NCBI GenBank assembly: GCA_001599295.1
Contig: BCGN01000005.1
Location: forward strand, 1,116,001-1,180,000
DNA length: 64,000 bases
DNA from: Sporopachydermia quercuum
Taxonomy: Eukaryota; Ascomycota; Sporopachydermiomycetes; Sporopachydermiales; Sporopachydermiaceae
Reading direction: 5' to 3'
Shown here: positions 10,476 to 21,288 of the stretch, one piece after another
Numbering within the stretch: the first letter of the stretch is position 1
Layout of the letters: each line of letters starts with the position of its first letter
Position numbers and translations under genes: made by a program
The notes under the pieces: model-generated
What the model was told of the DNA's origin: nothing
The model's database searches: none
Seen by the model: the letters and a program-made list of their open reading frames with translations, nothing else

Positions 10476-11669
10476 TTATATTTCACGAGAAAATTTTTCT
10501 CCTTGTTCTAAATCATCCACACTCAAGAGTCCTGCTCCAGCTTGGTATAAGATTCTTGCCCAAGATTCTAACCTAGCACTTCCTTTCCAGCGAGGAAGAT
10601 CAGTTATTTTAGTCATTAGACCTAAATCCTTTACAGAAGCTAACTGTTTTTCTAATGAACTCAGAGCCACTTGACTGATTGGTTCCTCTGTCGAGCTGTG
10701 TCGATTTCCAGTTAAATCAGTGAACGAAAGTCCAGCAAGTACAGAGTGTGTTTGATACTCTCTGTTTACAGGATTAGCAATAATATTTGGTATAGATGCT
10801 TCAACAAATAAATATCGTTGCTCCATGGAAAGACTGCGAATATCAGACGAAGAAAATGAACCTTTAACGGAGACAGTTAAAGGACCAGGAACTAACGTCT
10901 TGGCTGTTTCGTCATAGTATGTCAGGTAATTCTTTTGTTGAAACCTTTTCAGCAATACTGTAAGTTTTTCAATAGCCTCAGAGCTAAATACTCTAATTTC
11001 AATTAGAAGATGTAAAGATTCTTGTGGGAAACAAGAAAAAAAGCCTCTTTTCCTAGTTCGCATTGTATTTGGAATACAAGGGTCGTTGACTTCTTCTAAT
11101 AATTCAAACATAGGATTCAAATACAAAGTAGAAAGCGTGCTCAAGTTTTTGTCGAATGATTTATCACTATCTTCAACATCATCGATTTTACCTGCAACAT
11201 ATAAATCATTATCAATAATACCTGGCCAAATCTCTATTCCTATACTTCTGGCACCTATGGACAGAGCTTTGAACAAAGGTTGAGAGCTTTTATGATCGTC
11301 ATTGCAATGGATAGGAATTGGCTCTTTACAGTCATTCAGTTCATATATTCTAGTTTCCGATAAATCACATTTGATAGTTTTTGAAGATGAGACGATTTGC
11401 GGCACTGGAGATAGTAAATCTAGCTTATTGTCTATTATCCGTTCTGAAGTTTGAGAAGCATCTGTTATTCCCTGTTGTAGCGTATAATTCTCTCCTCTAT
11501 CACGCGAAAAAGACTGGAAACCTTTTATAGCAATATCGGCAGCTTTACTTGTCCAAGTTGGAGTATGTCCTTTTTCTTGACAAGCGGTGGAAACTGAGTA
11601 TGATATTATCCCTATTAACAGTATTGCTAATACAGTGAGTTTTACTATAACCACGGTTCGTTTAGTCAT
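10476..11669 (-). CDS. AIM6: AIM6-like protein, PLC-like phosphodiesterase superfamily
   Basis: The 397-residue protein has an N-terminal signal or anchor segment (residues 9-27), then a low-complexity stretch, then a domain related to S. cerevisiae Aim6, whose loss affects mitochondrial inheritance. Family-like features are the I-H-C-N-D-D-H segment near residue 125, where related proteins have H-S-H-N-D-Y, followed by P-L-F-K-A-L-S-I-G-A-R-S-I, and the C-terminal run R-L-E-S-W-A-R-I-L. The departure from H-S-H-N-D-Y changes positions normally associated with metal binding in glycerophosphodiester phosphodiesterase-like folds, so activity is doubtful. Molecular function is unknown even in S. 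cerevisiae. Its 3' end converges on the permease 214 bp away. Confidence 0.75.
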   Translation of the reverse strand: MTKRTVVIVKLTVLAILLIGIISYSVSTACQEKGHTPTWTSKAADIAIKGFQSFSRDRGENYTLQQGITDASQTSERIIDNKLDLLSPVPQIVSSSKTIKCDLSETRIYELNDCKEPIPIHCNDDHKSSQPLFKALSIGARSIGIEIWPGIIDNDLYVAGKIDDVEDSDKSFDKNLSTLSTLYLNPMFELLEEVNDPCIPNTMRTRKRGFFSCFPQESLHLLIEIRVFSSEAIEKLTVLLKRFQQKNYLTYYDETAKTLVPGPLTVSVKGSFSSSDIRSLSMEQRYLFVEASIPNIIANPVNREYQTHSVLAGLSFTDLTGNRHSSTEEPISQVALSSLEKQLASVKDLGLMTKITDLPRWKGSARLESWARILYQAGAGLLSVDDLEQGEKFSREI

Positions 11670-13730
11670 AATTCAGTATATAAACTAATAGAATTCTTTG
11701 ATTCGTTTCTTCATCAACAACTTTAGAAATAGTCCTTCTTTCATATATACAGGTTACTTTGAAAATGCATTAATACCCTCAATTTCTTATAAATTGTGAT
11801 GTTTGAAGTAAACTGTTTAGTTCGTGAAAATGTTGACAAGTTCAGATACATAACTATGGCACGTTACGTAAATAAGCAAGCAAAACAAATTAAGCAGAAG
11901 GTTCTCCGCACAGCAGAACAAACGTATAATGGAGGAAATAGGAAGAAGAAATCAAAAGAATGAATCCAAAGGAAAGAAACAAAGAAAGAGCATTAGTTAT
12001 AATTGATCTTTCAGTTCTAATGTTTACTGAACTACGATTGATTATTAACTTAAAGCTTTAATTTAAGTTAGTAGCTAGCTGTACGAGGTCCCTCAGAACA
12101 AACTTTCTTTGTTGAATTCAAATGATGTTAGTTATCAGATTGTATGTTTTCACAAAACTTTAGTTGGGAGTTTAAATGTTATTTTTTGGGATTCGTTTGG
12201 TGAATTACATATCAATTTACGGAGCTCTAGTATTTTTCTTATATATACTTGGTGCTGATTGCTAACTAATCTTTTATTCTTTTTTCTTTCTTTTCTTCAA
12301 TCTTTGAAGGTGTGGTATTCTTATTAGTAATTATTGTATGAGAAGACAATTTCTAGCGGAACAAATATAACCCCATATAACGAGTGACAACTTTGAGCTT
12401 CTTCAGTTTCAGATACAAACTTTAATATAGTTTCAGTGTTCGCAATTGACCTGTAGTTCGTAACTTAAATATAGTGAAGCCATAGATGCTTTCATAGAGT
12501 AAAGAAGAATTATGGTAAGGTTGTAGTTGCCTTAGCTTTGTCACTTCTAAAAGAATATTCAAGACATGTTGTTCTTGCTATATCTATAATCTACAAATGT
12601 TCATTGAGAAGAACTGGTAGTGTTCTGGTAGGGCTTTGCGCTTTCCCGTGTGCTCAACATGAACAGTTTCATTGCAAACGTTGTTACCAATAAGGGGAAG
12701 CACGTTCTGAGCCAAGAGATAAACCTAATCTTAACTACAAACCGTAATGTTGCTCATTCTGTTCATTTGGTGAACTTTTTTATTGATGTTGAAATTCTGC
12801 CGATATGACAAACGGTGTTTCGTACCACGTGTTTTGTTCAAAAAAAAAAAAGATTGGAACTAACTATTTGAATTGAAAATAATACTAAAATGAATAAAAA
12901 CGCGCTTGATGTCTTGAATTTTAATCAGAAATGCCGTACCTGCAGCGTTCTTTCTCTGTGGTGTCAATTGTTCCATGAAGTCTATGTATAAAGTGAAGAT
13001 CCTTAATAGAAAAGACTTGTGATCAATAGATCGACATCAAAATCAAAACCAGCATCAGATATTCAGTATCTGCACGATTGAGTTCTTTACTATTTTCTTC
13101 AAAATTTCACAGATCATAAGACAATGCTGGTGTCTCAATGTCAATATTACTATTTCTCTGCTTTTTTGGCCGATGTTAGCTACGGCAACTCCGGAAACAA
13201 TGGCCCAGCATCGTATCCGAGAACAAACACATACTCTCTCAACTTTGATTTACATCTTTCTCTCGAGCAATAGTTTAGCAATTAACTCACATCATTTTCC
13301 CTTTGAATTAGATTCATAACAGATTGAAATCGCTTGCTTAAACCAAACAGCATCACATTTACTTCTTCCTATTATTCTGTTCTCTACCGTCAAGTTGCTG
13401 TTCTCCCCCATCATTACTCTCTTCTGCAAGTTCATGCATTTACGCATTGACAATCAAACTTTATTTGATTCTCCTCTATCATCATTTGTACCTCAACGGT
13501 CGTATATTTGTGTAATATAAATCCATACTTCTTTTCTTGCTTTCAGCAGAAAACAGAGTGGACTGCAATGTGTTACGTTGAGTGTTGCGTCCTATACCTC
13601 AAAGCGTTACAAAACAACCGTGCCATCATTTGGATCGCAATATTGAAGAGGCCTGGAATTCATTCTGAACATCCGTACCTTCTATAGTTACATTACCATT
13701 GGATTTCTCAGTTGAATTGCTCTTACAAAA
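11670..13730. other. Long divergent intergenic region AIM6-HIS2
   Basis: About 2.06 kb between divergent genes, holding both promoters. A 35-codon basic open frame (11856-11963) is listed separately. There is an A12 run near 12841, a CACGTG at 12826-12831, and a TTACGTAA palindrome near 11873. The stretch at about 12620-12730 is slightly richer in GC than its surroundings but does not fold into any RNA I recognise. I see no tRNA or snRNA. Confidence 0.45.
11856..11963 (+). CDS. Possible small basic ORF (35 aa), hypothetical
   Basis: An ATG-started 35-codon frame with unusually high Lys/Arg/Gln content, beginning M-A-R-Y-V-N-K-Q-A-K and ending in a run of lysines (R-K-K-K-S-K-E). It starts 187 bp upstream of the divergent AIM6 start. 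I do not recognise a family. It may be chance, or part of an unannotated transcript. No Kozak-like or splice evidence settles it. Confidence 0.18.
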   Translation: MARYVNKQAKQIKQKVLRTAEQTYNGGNRKKKSKE

Positions 13731-14696
13731 ATGCATTCTCACCATTCTCACAGCGGAGAATATGTTTCTCATGCCAAGGACAATCTAGATGATATTGTTG
13801 CTAAAGTTGAGCAAATGGGATTTGAAACCTTTTGTCTGACCGAACATATGCCTCGAATCAACAAGCAGTATATATATCCCGAGGAGGAAGAGAAACAGTT
13901 GACAATTGAGGATCTGAGAATCTTATTCGATAAGTACGTTGATCATGCAAGACAAATTCAAAAGACAGCGCTGGAAGAAAATAACTCTACAAAGTTTTTA
14001 GTTGGTATGGAAGTTGAGGGCGTTGATATTCAACATTTAGAATTGGCAATTCAGCTGAGGGAAGAGAAAAAACTTGATATGATTGTAGGTTCCGTTCATC
14101 ATGTACATGGGATACCTATTGATATTGATAAGGCCTCATGGAACCAAGCAAAAGCAACATGTGGCGACGGTACTGCTAGAGCTTTGTTCAATCAGTATTT
14201 TGATTTTCAGTATTTAATGCTTACCAAACTGAAACCAGATGTTGTAGGACATTTTGATTTGATACGATTATTTGGTGAAGATAAAGAAGAAGTTGATTCG
14301 TTATTACAGAAACCAATTTCTGAAGTTAACTTGTCCCAAGAATGGCCAGATGTTTGGGAAAAAGTTACTAGGAATATTGATTTTATTTTCAGTTACGNAG
14401 GACTAATAGAATTGAATTCCGCTGCAATCAGAAAAGGGTGGAAAACTCCTTACCCGCGAGAAGATATCGCTAAATATATTGTTGATCATAATGGACGGTT
14501 TTGCTTTTCTGATGATTCTCATGGTATTTCTCAAGTTGGCTTGAACTATCATAAAGTCTTGCAATACATCAAGAGTATAGGTCTGCAGAGTATTTACTAT
14601 CTAGATCAACAAGACGGGGACACTGTTGTTCGAAGTATATCTGTTCCTGACTTAGAAAGATCGAAATTTTGGGAACAGTACAATGAGCTACAGTAA
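13731..14696 (+). CDS. HIS2: Histidinol-phosphatase
   Basis: The 321-residue PHP-domain phosphatase removes phosphate from L-histidinol phosphate, the eighth step of histidine synthesis, in the cytosol. The N-terminal M-H-S-H-H-S-H-S-G is the metal-binding HxH motif of PHP enzymes. It is followed by C-L-T-E-H (residues 39-43), E-V-E-G-V-D, G-S-V-H-H-V-H-G and V-V-G-H-F-D-L-I-R-L, and C-terminal S-D-D-S-H, all expected metal ligand positions. ScHis2 has 335 aa. An N at 14398 leaves one residue unknown, between Tyr and Gly-Leu, without breaking the frame. It converges on the prolyl-tRNA synthetase, 167 bp away. Confidence 0.95.
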   Translation: MHSHHSHSGEYVSHAKDNLDDIVAKVEQMGFETFCLTEHMPRINKQYIYPEEEEKQLTIEDLRILFDKYVDHARQIQKTALEENNSTKFLVGMEVEGVDIQHLELAIQLREEKKLDMIVGSVHHVHGIPIDIDKASWNQAKATCGDGTARALFNQYFDFQYLMLTKLKPDVVGHFDLIRLFGEDKEEVDSLLQKPISEVNLSQEWPDVWEKVTRNIDFIFSYXGLIELNSAAIRKGWKTPYPREDIAKYIVDHNGRFCFSDDSHGISQVGLNYHKVLQYIKSIGLQSIYYLDQQDGDTVVRSISVPDLERSKFWEQYNELQ

Positions 14697-14863
14697 ATTT
14701 TTGAGTCTATTAAATGTACATAAATCGAATTAGAAACATATATTTCACCAATAGGAAGTACATAGAAAGAAGATTAGTAATGTCGGGACAGGCAACGAAG
14801 GATAGAAATCATCAAAGAGTGATTACAAGATGCATGATTTATTGATAAGGAAACATGAGCCGT

Positions 14864-16927
14864 TTAGTATGAACGACCAAACAAACAGTAGGAAGTAGCA
14901 GGTTGAGAACATTTGACGCATTTTGTTCCTTCTTTCAACTCTGGTTGTTCGAAGGGAATACACAAACTCTTAGCACCCATACTTGGAGCCTTTTCATCAA
15001 CTTCTTCTTGTTCTTCACCATTATCTTTCTTAGCACTGGAATCCTTGATATCTTCTTCACATTCCATAACACCACACCAAGGAGCTAAAATGATGTTCTT
15101 CTTATTAAGGGCCGGAACAAAGTCTTTCCAATCTTCAACAGTCACAACGTGAGTGTCAAACTTCTCCTTGGCATTGTTGTATAAAGAGCTTTGAATAGTA
15201 TCAAGTAACGCTGAGAATTGGGTCTCTAGCTCGCTAATTGGAATGGTAATCTTTTCTCCAGTATCCCTTCTAGCAACAGTAATTTGATTTTTCTTCAAAT
15301 CCATTGGTCCAAATTCAATTCTGACTGGTACACCCTTTAATTCCCAGTCAGCAAACTTCCAACCAGGAGAGTAATTATCTCTGTAGTCACCCGTAACTCT
15401 GAAACCAGCATCAGACAGCTTTTCTTGAATAGATTTACAACCAGCTTCAATTTCTGCCTTGGTTTTGTCCGTAGTCTTAGCAGTGATACCACAAGGAATA
15501 ACCACACCTTGGTATTGAGAAACACGAGGTGGTATAACAAGACCTTTATTATCAGAGTGAATCATGATCATCACACCAATCACACGGGTACTGAGACCCC
15601 AAGAGTTTTGCCAAGCGAACAATTTGGGCTTATCAGGTCCTTCAGGATTCTCAACAACAATGTTGAACATCTTTGAGAAGTTTTGACCTAAACAATGAGA
15701 AGTAGCACCTTGAATACCTCTACCTGTAGTTGGAATATAACCTTCGCAAGTAGTGGTGAAAAGACCACCAGCAAACTTCTCCTTTTCAGTCTTCTTGCCC
15801 TTGATAACTGGAACAGCTAAGAGCTCCTCATAAATACCAGCGTAGTAATCCAAAATCTGAAGGACTTCCTTGTTAGCTTCTTCAAAGGTCAAATGAGCAG
15901 TATGACCTTCTTGCCAAAGGAATTCACGAGTACGTAAAAACGGTTGAGGATGCTTGAACTCCCATCGAACAACTGAATTCCATTGGTTTAACTTCAAAGG
16001 TAAATCCCTATGAGATCTAATCCATTTAGCATAGTAAGGATACATCACAGTTTCAGAAGTAGGTCTAATAGCAACTGGTTCTTCTAAATCACTAGAACCA
16101 GCTTTGGTAACCCAAGCAACCTCTGGTGCAAAGCCTTCAACGTGATCTTTTTCCTTTTCCAATACACGGGATGAAACAAACATTGGGAAATAAGCATTTT
16201 GAACACCTAGCTTCTTGATCCTAGAATCAAACCAGCTTTGAATTTGTTCCCAGATAGCGTAAGAGCCAGGTCTCATAATATAACAACCAGAAACATCGTA
16301 ATATTCCAACATTTCACCTTTGGTTAGGATTTGTTGATACCAACCTGGAAAATCCACATGCTTATCAACAGTGATACCAATCAAAGCAGCACCTTCCAAT
16401 TCAGCATTTACAGGACCCTTGGCTTTGCTACCACCTTTTGCTGGCTTACTGGCTTCCGGAACAGCAGAAGCTTCTTTAGAGAAATCAACTACAATGAGTT
16501 CAATACCAGAGGCAGCAAGAAATCCGTTTAAAGCAGCACCAGAAATAGTGGCCTTAGCAGATTCGGTCTTTAATTCAAAGATATCATCTTCAGAGTTTTT
16601 GTTGGCGATTTCGGAGTCTAAAACAACCTTCACTTTTCCATCAGCATGACTGGCAGAATCCAAGCTGGCAATGGAAAACTCTTTGGAGTCTACTTTGAAG
16701 AACTCAGTGATAAGGTCTTGGTTGGCCAAACGAGCATCTTTCACCCCAGCTGCCTTGTTGAGTATTGATGAAGGAGTTGCTGTTGATTGTAAAGCAATCA
16801 AAACAAGTGGAACTGGTGCTTGTGATTTAGGTGTCTTGGGCTTAAAAACAAGTGACTTTATAGGTAATACCCCACTTGGTGAAGGTGTTGCCAATGATAA
16901 GGCGTTCAAAGAAGCAATCAAAGACAT
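14864..16927 (-). CDS. Cytosolic prolyl-tRNA synthetase (YHR020W type)
   Basis: The 687-residue class II synthetase charges tRNA-Pro in the cytosol. Residues 1 to about 165 form a YbaK/INS-like editing-related N-terminal domain, as in ScYHR020W (688 aa). The catalytic core starts near residue 185 (D-F-P-G-W-Y), with motif 1 in M-R-P-G-S-Y-A-I-W, motif 2 in R-P-T-S-E-T-V followed by [13 protein letters not shown], and motif 3 around W-G-L-S-T-R-V-I-G. An anticodon-binding domain follows, then a cysteine-bearing C-terminal domain (C-V-K-C-S-Q) ending in Tyr, as in the archaeal/eukaryotic-type enzyme. The divergent neighbour DED81 is also a synthetase; they share a 1.45-kb promoter carrying a Gcn4-type site. 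Confidence 0.95.
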   Translation of the reverse strand: MSLIASLNALSLATPSPSGVLPIKSLVFKPKTPKSQAPVPLVLIALQSTATPSSILNKAAGVKDARLANQDLITEFFKVDSKEFSIASLDSASHADGKVKVVLDSEIANKNSEDDIFELKTESAKATISGAALNGFLAASGIELIVVDFSKEASAVPEASKPAKGGSKAKGPVNAELEGAALIGITVDKHVDFPGWYQQILTKGEMLEYYDVSGCYIMRPGSYAIWEQIQSWFDSRIKKLGVQNAYFPMFVSSRVLEKEKDHVEGFAPEVAWVTKAGSSDLEEPVAIRPTSETVMYPYYAKWIRSHRDLPLKLNQWNSVVRWEFKHPQPFLRTREFLWQEGHTAHLTFEEANKEVLQILDYYAGIYEELLAVPVIKGKKTEKEKFAGGLFTTTCEGYIPTTGRGIQGATSHCLGQNFSKMFNIVVENPEGPDKPKLFAWQNSWGLSTRVIGVMIMIHSDNKGLVIPPRVSQYQGVVIPCGITAKTTDKTKAEIEAGCKSIQEKLSDAGFRVTGDYRDNYSPGWKFADWELKGVPVRIEFGPMDLKKNQITVARRDTGEKITIPISELETQFSALLDTIQSSLYNNAKEKFDTHVVTVEDWKDFVPALNKKNIILAPWCGVMECEEDIKDSSAKKDNGEEQEEVDEKAPSMGAKSLCIPFEQPELKEGTKCVKCSQPATSYCLFGRSY

Positions 16928-18378
16928 CTCCTCTGTATTTCTTAACGTACAGTATTATTTTCTCTACTGGCAACCTTTGGAGGCCACTCTTTTATTGGCT
17001 GTTCTTTGGTTGCTTCTTTATCTATAAAATACAATAAATGCACAGTAAGATTATTCTATAGGTTTGCTATCTCCCGATGATACAATTAATGGGCATTTTA
17101 CAACAGCAGCAACTTTTGACTGATTTTTGTTTGTGTCCTTTGATTTTTCACTTTGAAGGTTTGCGCTACCTCCCAGAAAACTCCCAAAGATACCGGAGAT
17201 AACTTTCCTAATTTGGTATAGCTGAACCAGATAAAGTTCGGGGGGTTGATGGGAGATGGGTAGGAATTGAGGATATAAGTAGTTATAAAAGTACTAGAAT
17301 TTGTTGTAATAGTTTGAAAATAACATTTTTTTGTCGTAAGGAATTTTTACGAAATTCTAATAATGCTATTATCTAAAAGATGAGGTTGACTAAGACTCCC
17401 CTGGTGGCAGAAATGGCGTTCGTTGAATGACTGAATTGAAAGAGTTTAGATAGTGGAAACCTTAATACTGATTTCGGAATGATGAGATTAGAATGATTGA
17501 TATTTAGAATTGATCAATGAAGTATTGAGAAAGAAGGAGTTGTAGCATGAATTCCAAAACTCAATTATTTAATTATAGTGTTAGAAGATCCGATGTATCC
17601 TCCTTACTTGAGGGTTATAATCTTGTTCAAAAGCTCTCACGACGGTCACATTATCTACGATCACAATACGTATGAAATTTCGGAAAAGATGCTATCTAAG
17701 AAAAGTGGTAAATGAGTCACGAGCCAACGACGCTCATGAGTGTTCGATTGCAATGTCCATCAAGCCAGCACGTAAATAACAAATTAAATTCATGTTTCTT
17801 AAGATAAACATTCCTTATATCTTTGTTATAGCCTAATAAATTAAACATTTTATAGCTGTTCTCTCAACATTAAGCATGATTCAGATTTGCTCTTCATTGG
17901 AAAATTTTCTTTCGCGGTGAGACTTGATGGATTAGGTCAAAAAGTCATCAAACCGCTCAGCAAGAAAATTCCTATATCTGACGAAGAGTACAAATTCTAT
18001 ATTTGTTACTACAAAATGTTCATTTCAATTACTATTTATTATCAGTTTTCTATGTCTTAATCAGATAAAACTGAATGAATTCAATCTAATTATAGTTTCG
18101 CAATTTAACGAACAATATCACCACCTTTATCTCATGTTCTTCACTGGTATGAAGCTTACCACATCACGTAATTCTCGGACTTTACTGTTTGCTTGAGTAA
18201 ATTTCACCATCAAATCCTTATCTTTCATTTAACCAATTTTCCTCTCGAAATGAAACCTCCAATTAAATCAACAATCATTTCAACTTGCACTTGTGACCTA
18301 CAGCCGGCACATAGCCATATTAGCAGCCAGTAAAGAAAAAATAATAGATTATTCAAAATCTACTTTTTACGATCCAAA
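16928..18378. other. Divergent promoter between prolyl- and asparaginyl-tRNA synthetases
   Basis: 1.45 kb with no gene visible. It must supply both synthetase promoters. A Gcn4-type site lies at 17713-17719. The rest is AT-rich DNA with pyrimidine-rich tracts close to each start. Confidence 0.55.
17713..17719. promoter_or_regulatory. Candidate Gcn4 site between two tRNA-synthetase genes
   Basis: TGAGTCA within ATGAGTCAC, i.e. GTGACTCAT on the other strand, a strong Gcn4 match. It lies about 790 bp from the ProRS start and 666 bp from the AsnRS start. Amino-acid control of synthetase genes is known in yeasts; use of this site is inferred. Confidence 0.38.
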
Positions 18379-20040
18379 ATGCCAAGTCCAGTTTATGTCA
18401 ACGAAACTGTTGGCAAAGACGACAAGTCTTTGTCAGATGGAAGTGAATCAAAACCATATGCAACAGCTGCTTATGCTTTATTTGTTTCAGCTGAACCAGA
18501 AAGTCAAAAGGTCTTCGTTTTCAAGCAAGAAGAAAACTCTTATGCTGAAATCACTGCTTCTGCTTTAAAAAAAGCAAAAAAAGGATCTGATGGTTTGAAA
18601 AAGAAGGCTGAAAAAACCAAGCTCCAAGCCGAGCAACAAGCAAAGAAAGATGCTGATGATGCTGCCAAAAAGCTTGCTGCTCTGTCCATTAAAATCACCG
18701 AAGATGAGTCTTTACCTAGGGCAACTATTGTTAAGATCAGAGATGCTCCCAAATATGTACAAAAGAGAGTGAAGGTTCAAGGTTGGATTCATAGACTACG
18801 TCTACAAAAGGGCTTGGCCTTCATTGTCTTAAGAGATGGTTCAGGTTTAATCCAATGTTTGTTGTCCGGCGATTTATCTAATGCATATCAAACATTGAAT
18901 TTGACTTTAGAATCTACTGTTACTATTTCTGGTACCATTGTGCCTATTCCTGAAGGTCAAAGTGCTCCTGGTAATATTGAACTGATTGGTGACTATTACG
19001 AAGTAGTCGGGCTAGCTCCATCAGGCGATGATGCATTCACTAATAAAATTCAAGAAAATGCTGATCCTTCATTATTATTGGACCAAAGGCATTTGGTTTT
19101 GAGAGGTGACACTCAATCTGGTATCATGAAAGTCAGAGCTGCTTTCTTGAGAGCTATTCGTCGTATTTATGATGAAGAACATATTACGGAAGTTACACCT
19201 CCTTGTATGGTTCAAACTTCGGTCGAAGGTGGATCAACACTTTTTAAACTTGATTATTATGGTCAAGAAGCCTATCTTACCCAATCCTCACAATTGTACT
19301 TGGAAACCTGTTTACCTTCATTGGGTGATGTGTACTGTATTCAAGAATCATTCAGAGCTGAAAAGTCTCATACTAGAAGACATTTGTCTGAGTATACTCA
19401 TATTGAGGCAGAATTATGTTTCCTTACTTTCAACGATTTGTTATCTCATATTGAGAAATTAATTGTGAAGAGTGTTCAATACACTTTAGAAGATCCTGTT
19501 GCTGGGCCTATCGTCAAACAATTGAACCCTGGTTTCGTTGCTCCTCAGTTACCTTTCAAACGTTTAGAATATAAGGATGCTATTGATTGGCTCAATGAAC
19601 ATAACATTCCTAATGAAGATGGCGAACCTTTCAAGTTTGGAGATGATATAGCTGAAGCTGCTGAACGTAAGATGACTGATACAATCGGTGTTCCAATTCT
19701 TTTAACAAGATTCCCATTGGAGATCAAGTCTTTCTACATGAAGAGGTGTGAAGATGACCCTCGCGTTACTGAATCGGTTGATGTTTTAATGCCAACTGTG
19801 GGTGAGATTACCGGTGGTTCTATGAGAATTACTGATCTAGATGAGTTGGTAGCAGGTTTTGAAAGAGAAAAGATTAATCCTACCAACTATTACTGGTTTA
19901 TTGATCAACGTAAATATGGTACCTGCCCTCATGGTGGTTATGGTTTAGGAACCGAAAGAATCCTTGCCTGGCTCTGCAATCGTTTCACTGTTAGAGACTG
20001 TTCTCTCTATCCCAGATTTACTGGTAGATGTAAGCCTTAG
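18379..20040 (+). CDS. DED81: Cytosolic asparaginyl-tRNA synthetase
   Basis: The 553-residue class IIb synthetase charges tRNA-Asn. It aligns along its length with ScDed81 (554 aa): an N-terminal extension with Y-A-L-F and S-A-L-K-K-A-K-K-G followed by a lysine-rich helix (residues 52-95), an OB-fold anticodon-binding domain (about 125-225, V-Q-G-W-I-H-R-L-R), then the catalytic core with F-R-A-E-K-S-H-T-R-R-H (motif 2) and G-L-G-T-E-R-I-L-A-W-L (motif 3), ending L-Y-P-R-F-T-G-R-C-K-P. That ending and E-G-G-S-T-L-F separate it from the related aspartyl enzyme Dps1. A conserved leucine in N-I-E-L is coded by CTG (18982). The divergent neighbour is prolyl-tRNA synthetase. Confidence 0.97.
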   Translation: MPSPVYVNETVGKDDKSLSDGSESKPYATAAYALFVSAEPESQKVFVFKQEENSYAEITASALKKAKKGSDGLKKKAEKTKLQAEQQAKKDADDAAKKLAALSIKITEDESLPRATIVKIRDAPKYVQKRVKVQGWIHRLRLQKGLAFIVLRDGSGLIQCLLSGDLSNAYQTLNLTLESTVTISGTIVPIPEGQSAPGNIELIGDYYEVVGLAPSGDDAFTNKIQENADPSLLLDQRHLVLRGDTQSGIMKVRAAFLRAIRRIYDEEHITEVTPPCMVQTSVEGGSTLFKLDYYGQEAYLTQSSQLYLETCLPSLGDVYCIQESFRAEKSHTRRHLSEYTHIEAELCFLTFNDLLSHIEKLIVKSVQYTLEDPVAGPIVKQLNPGFVAPQLPFKRLEYKDAIDWLNEHNIPNEDGEPFKFGDDIAEAAERKMTDTIGVPILLTRFPLEIKSFYMKRCEDDPRVTESVDVLMPTVGEITGGSMRITDLDELVAGFEREKINPTNYYWFIDQRKYGTCPHGGYGLGTERILAWLCNRFTVRDCSLYPRFTGRCKP

Positions 20041-21288
20041 AGGTTATGTGAAATGCATGTTNACTACTGAGATAATGCTACATATGATTTCATTGTTAGA
20101 TATAAACTTTGAATAATACCGTGAATATATATGACGTATTTTTGTAGCAAGGTATTTTCTTGTTTCTATGAACTGTATCACCTTTAGCATTCATATGATT
20201 GAAGTTCCTCAGTTATGAGAAATTAAGTTGAATTCCACTGCATAAATATGCATCTTGTTTAACCTTGTTTTCTATCTCATCCGATAAAGAAAATCCTATA
20301 CCTGCTTTTTTATAATTTGAATGCCTGTAATCTTCACAATTTGATTATAAAAAATATTTTCTCTTAAATAAAATATCCATTGTCCATTTATTGGTAGATT
20401 TTCTACAGATGAGAGAGGAACACTTCTGTAGTTCATCTAACCCCATTCAGGCCTTGTTATTGTCAGTTGCAATAGATTCAAGAATGTACTACATCTAAAG
20501 TTCTTTACCAGAAAAGATACCCTGCAATACTCATTATATTATATTTTGTATTATTAGAGTTTATATTCATATCTGATAAAACCTCTCTCTCCTTGAGCCT
20601 GAGCTTACTTTTATTACAGGCAATCACCTAACTGTATTTTCAGTTTTCCTATAACTGCCTTTAACAAAATCGACTCTGACTTTTTCATTCCACTTCACAT
20701 TTCGTTTAAGCTGGTTCCAGTGAATTGATTCTTTTCCAGCGTTATTAAACTATCTAATTTCAGTATTGATTAATATCCAATTCCACTTGCAATCCTTTCC
20801 ATAGCATGTACATCCATCGTTTCCTCTATTATCTTTCTGCCTACCAAGATTTCGGAAATGATAGACTCTCCTAGAAGGAGATTCAATATCCGCGAAACAC
20901 ATAGTTAGTACGCCTGAGGAGGAATAAAAGATATCTGTTTCAATCATTAAGAAAAGAAGATATTCTTGCTATTTACTGAAAGCTGACTTTGAAGGCCTTC
21001 AGAGTTTCAATCAAAGCACTTTGACGCCACAGTGCCCTTTTGGATTTTAAGTATCCTATTCCAGATTCACACCACTATCTATAGTATCCTTATCATTGGC
21101 ACTTTAAACATAGTTATAGTAATATCACTAAATACTTTTTGTCATTTCGAGCAGTCTATTGAAGTTATTATCTATAAACCATGTTGAAAACGCAAGATAA
21201 ATTGTGTCCCTAATTTTCTTTTTAATACAATTGTGTTAAGCAATTCTTGTCACTTCATACTTGTTCTCTCATTTACCACTACATATAG
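20041..21288. other. Intergenic DED81 to KDM5-type gene
   Basis: 1.25 kb of AT-rich sequence holding the DED81 3' flank and the demethylase promoter. No coding frame, RNA gene or repeat stands out. Confidence 0.5.

Noticed and set aside
18379-20040. First taken as aspartyl-tRNA synthetase (DPS1)
   Set aside because: The lysine-rich N-terminus, E-G-G-S-T-L-F, and the ending L-Y-P-R-F-T-G-R-C-K-P match asparaginyl-tRNA synthetase Ded81 instead.
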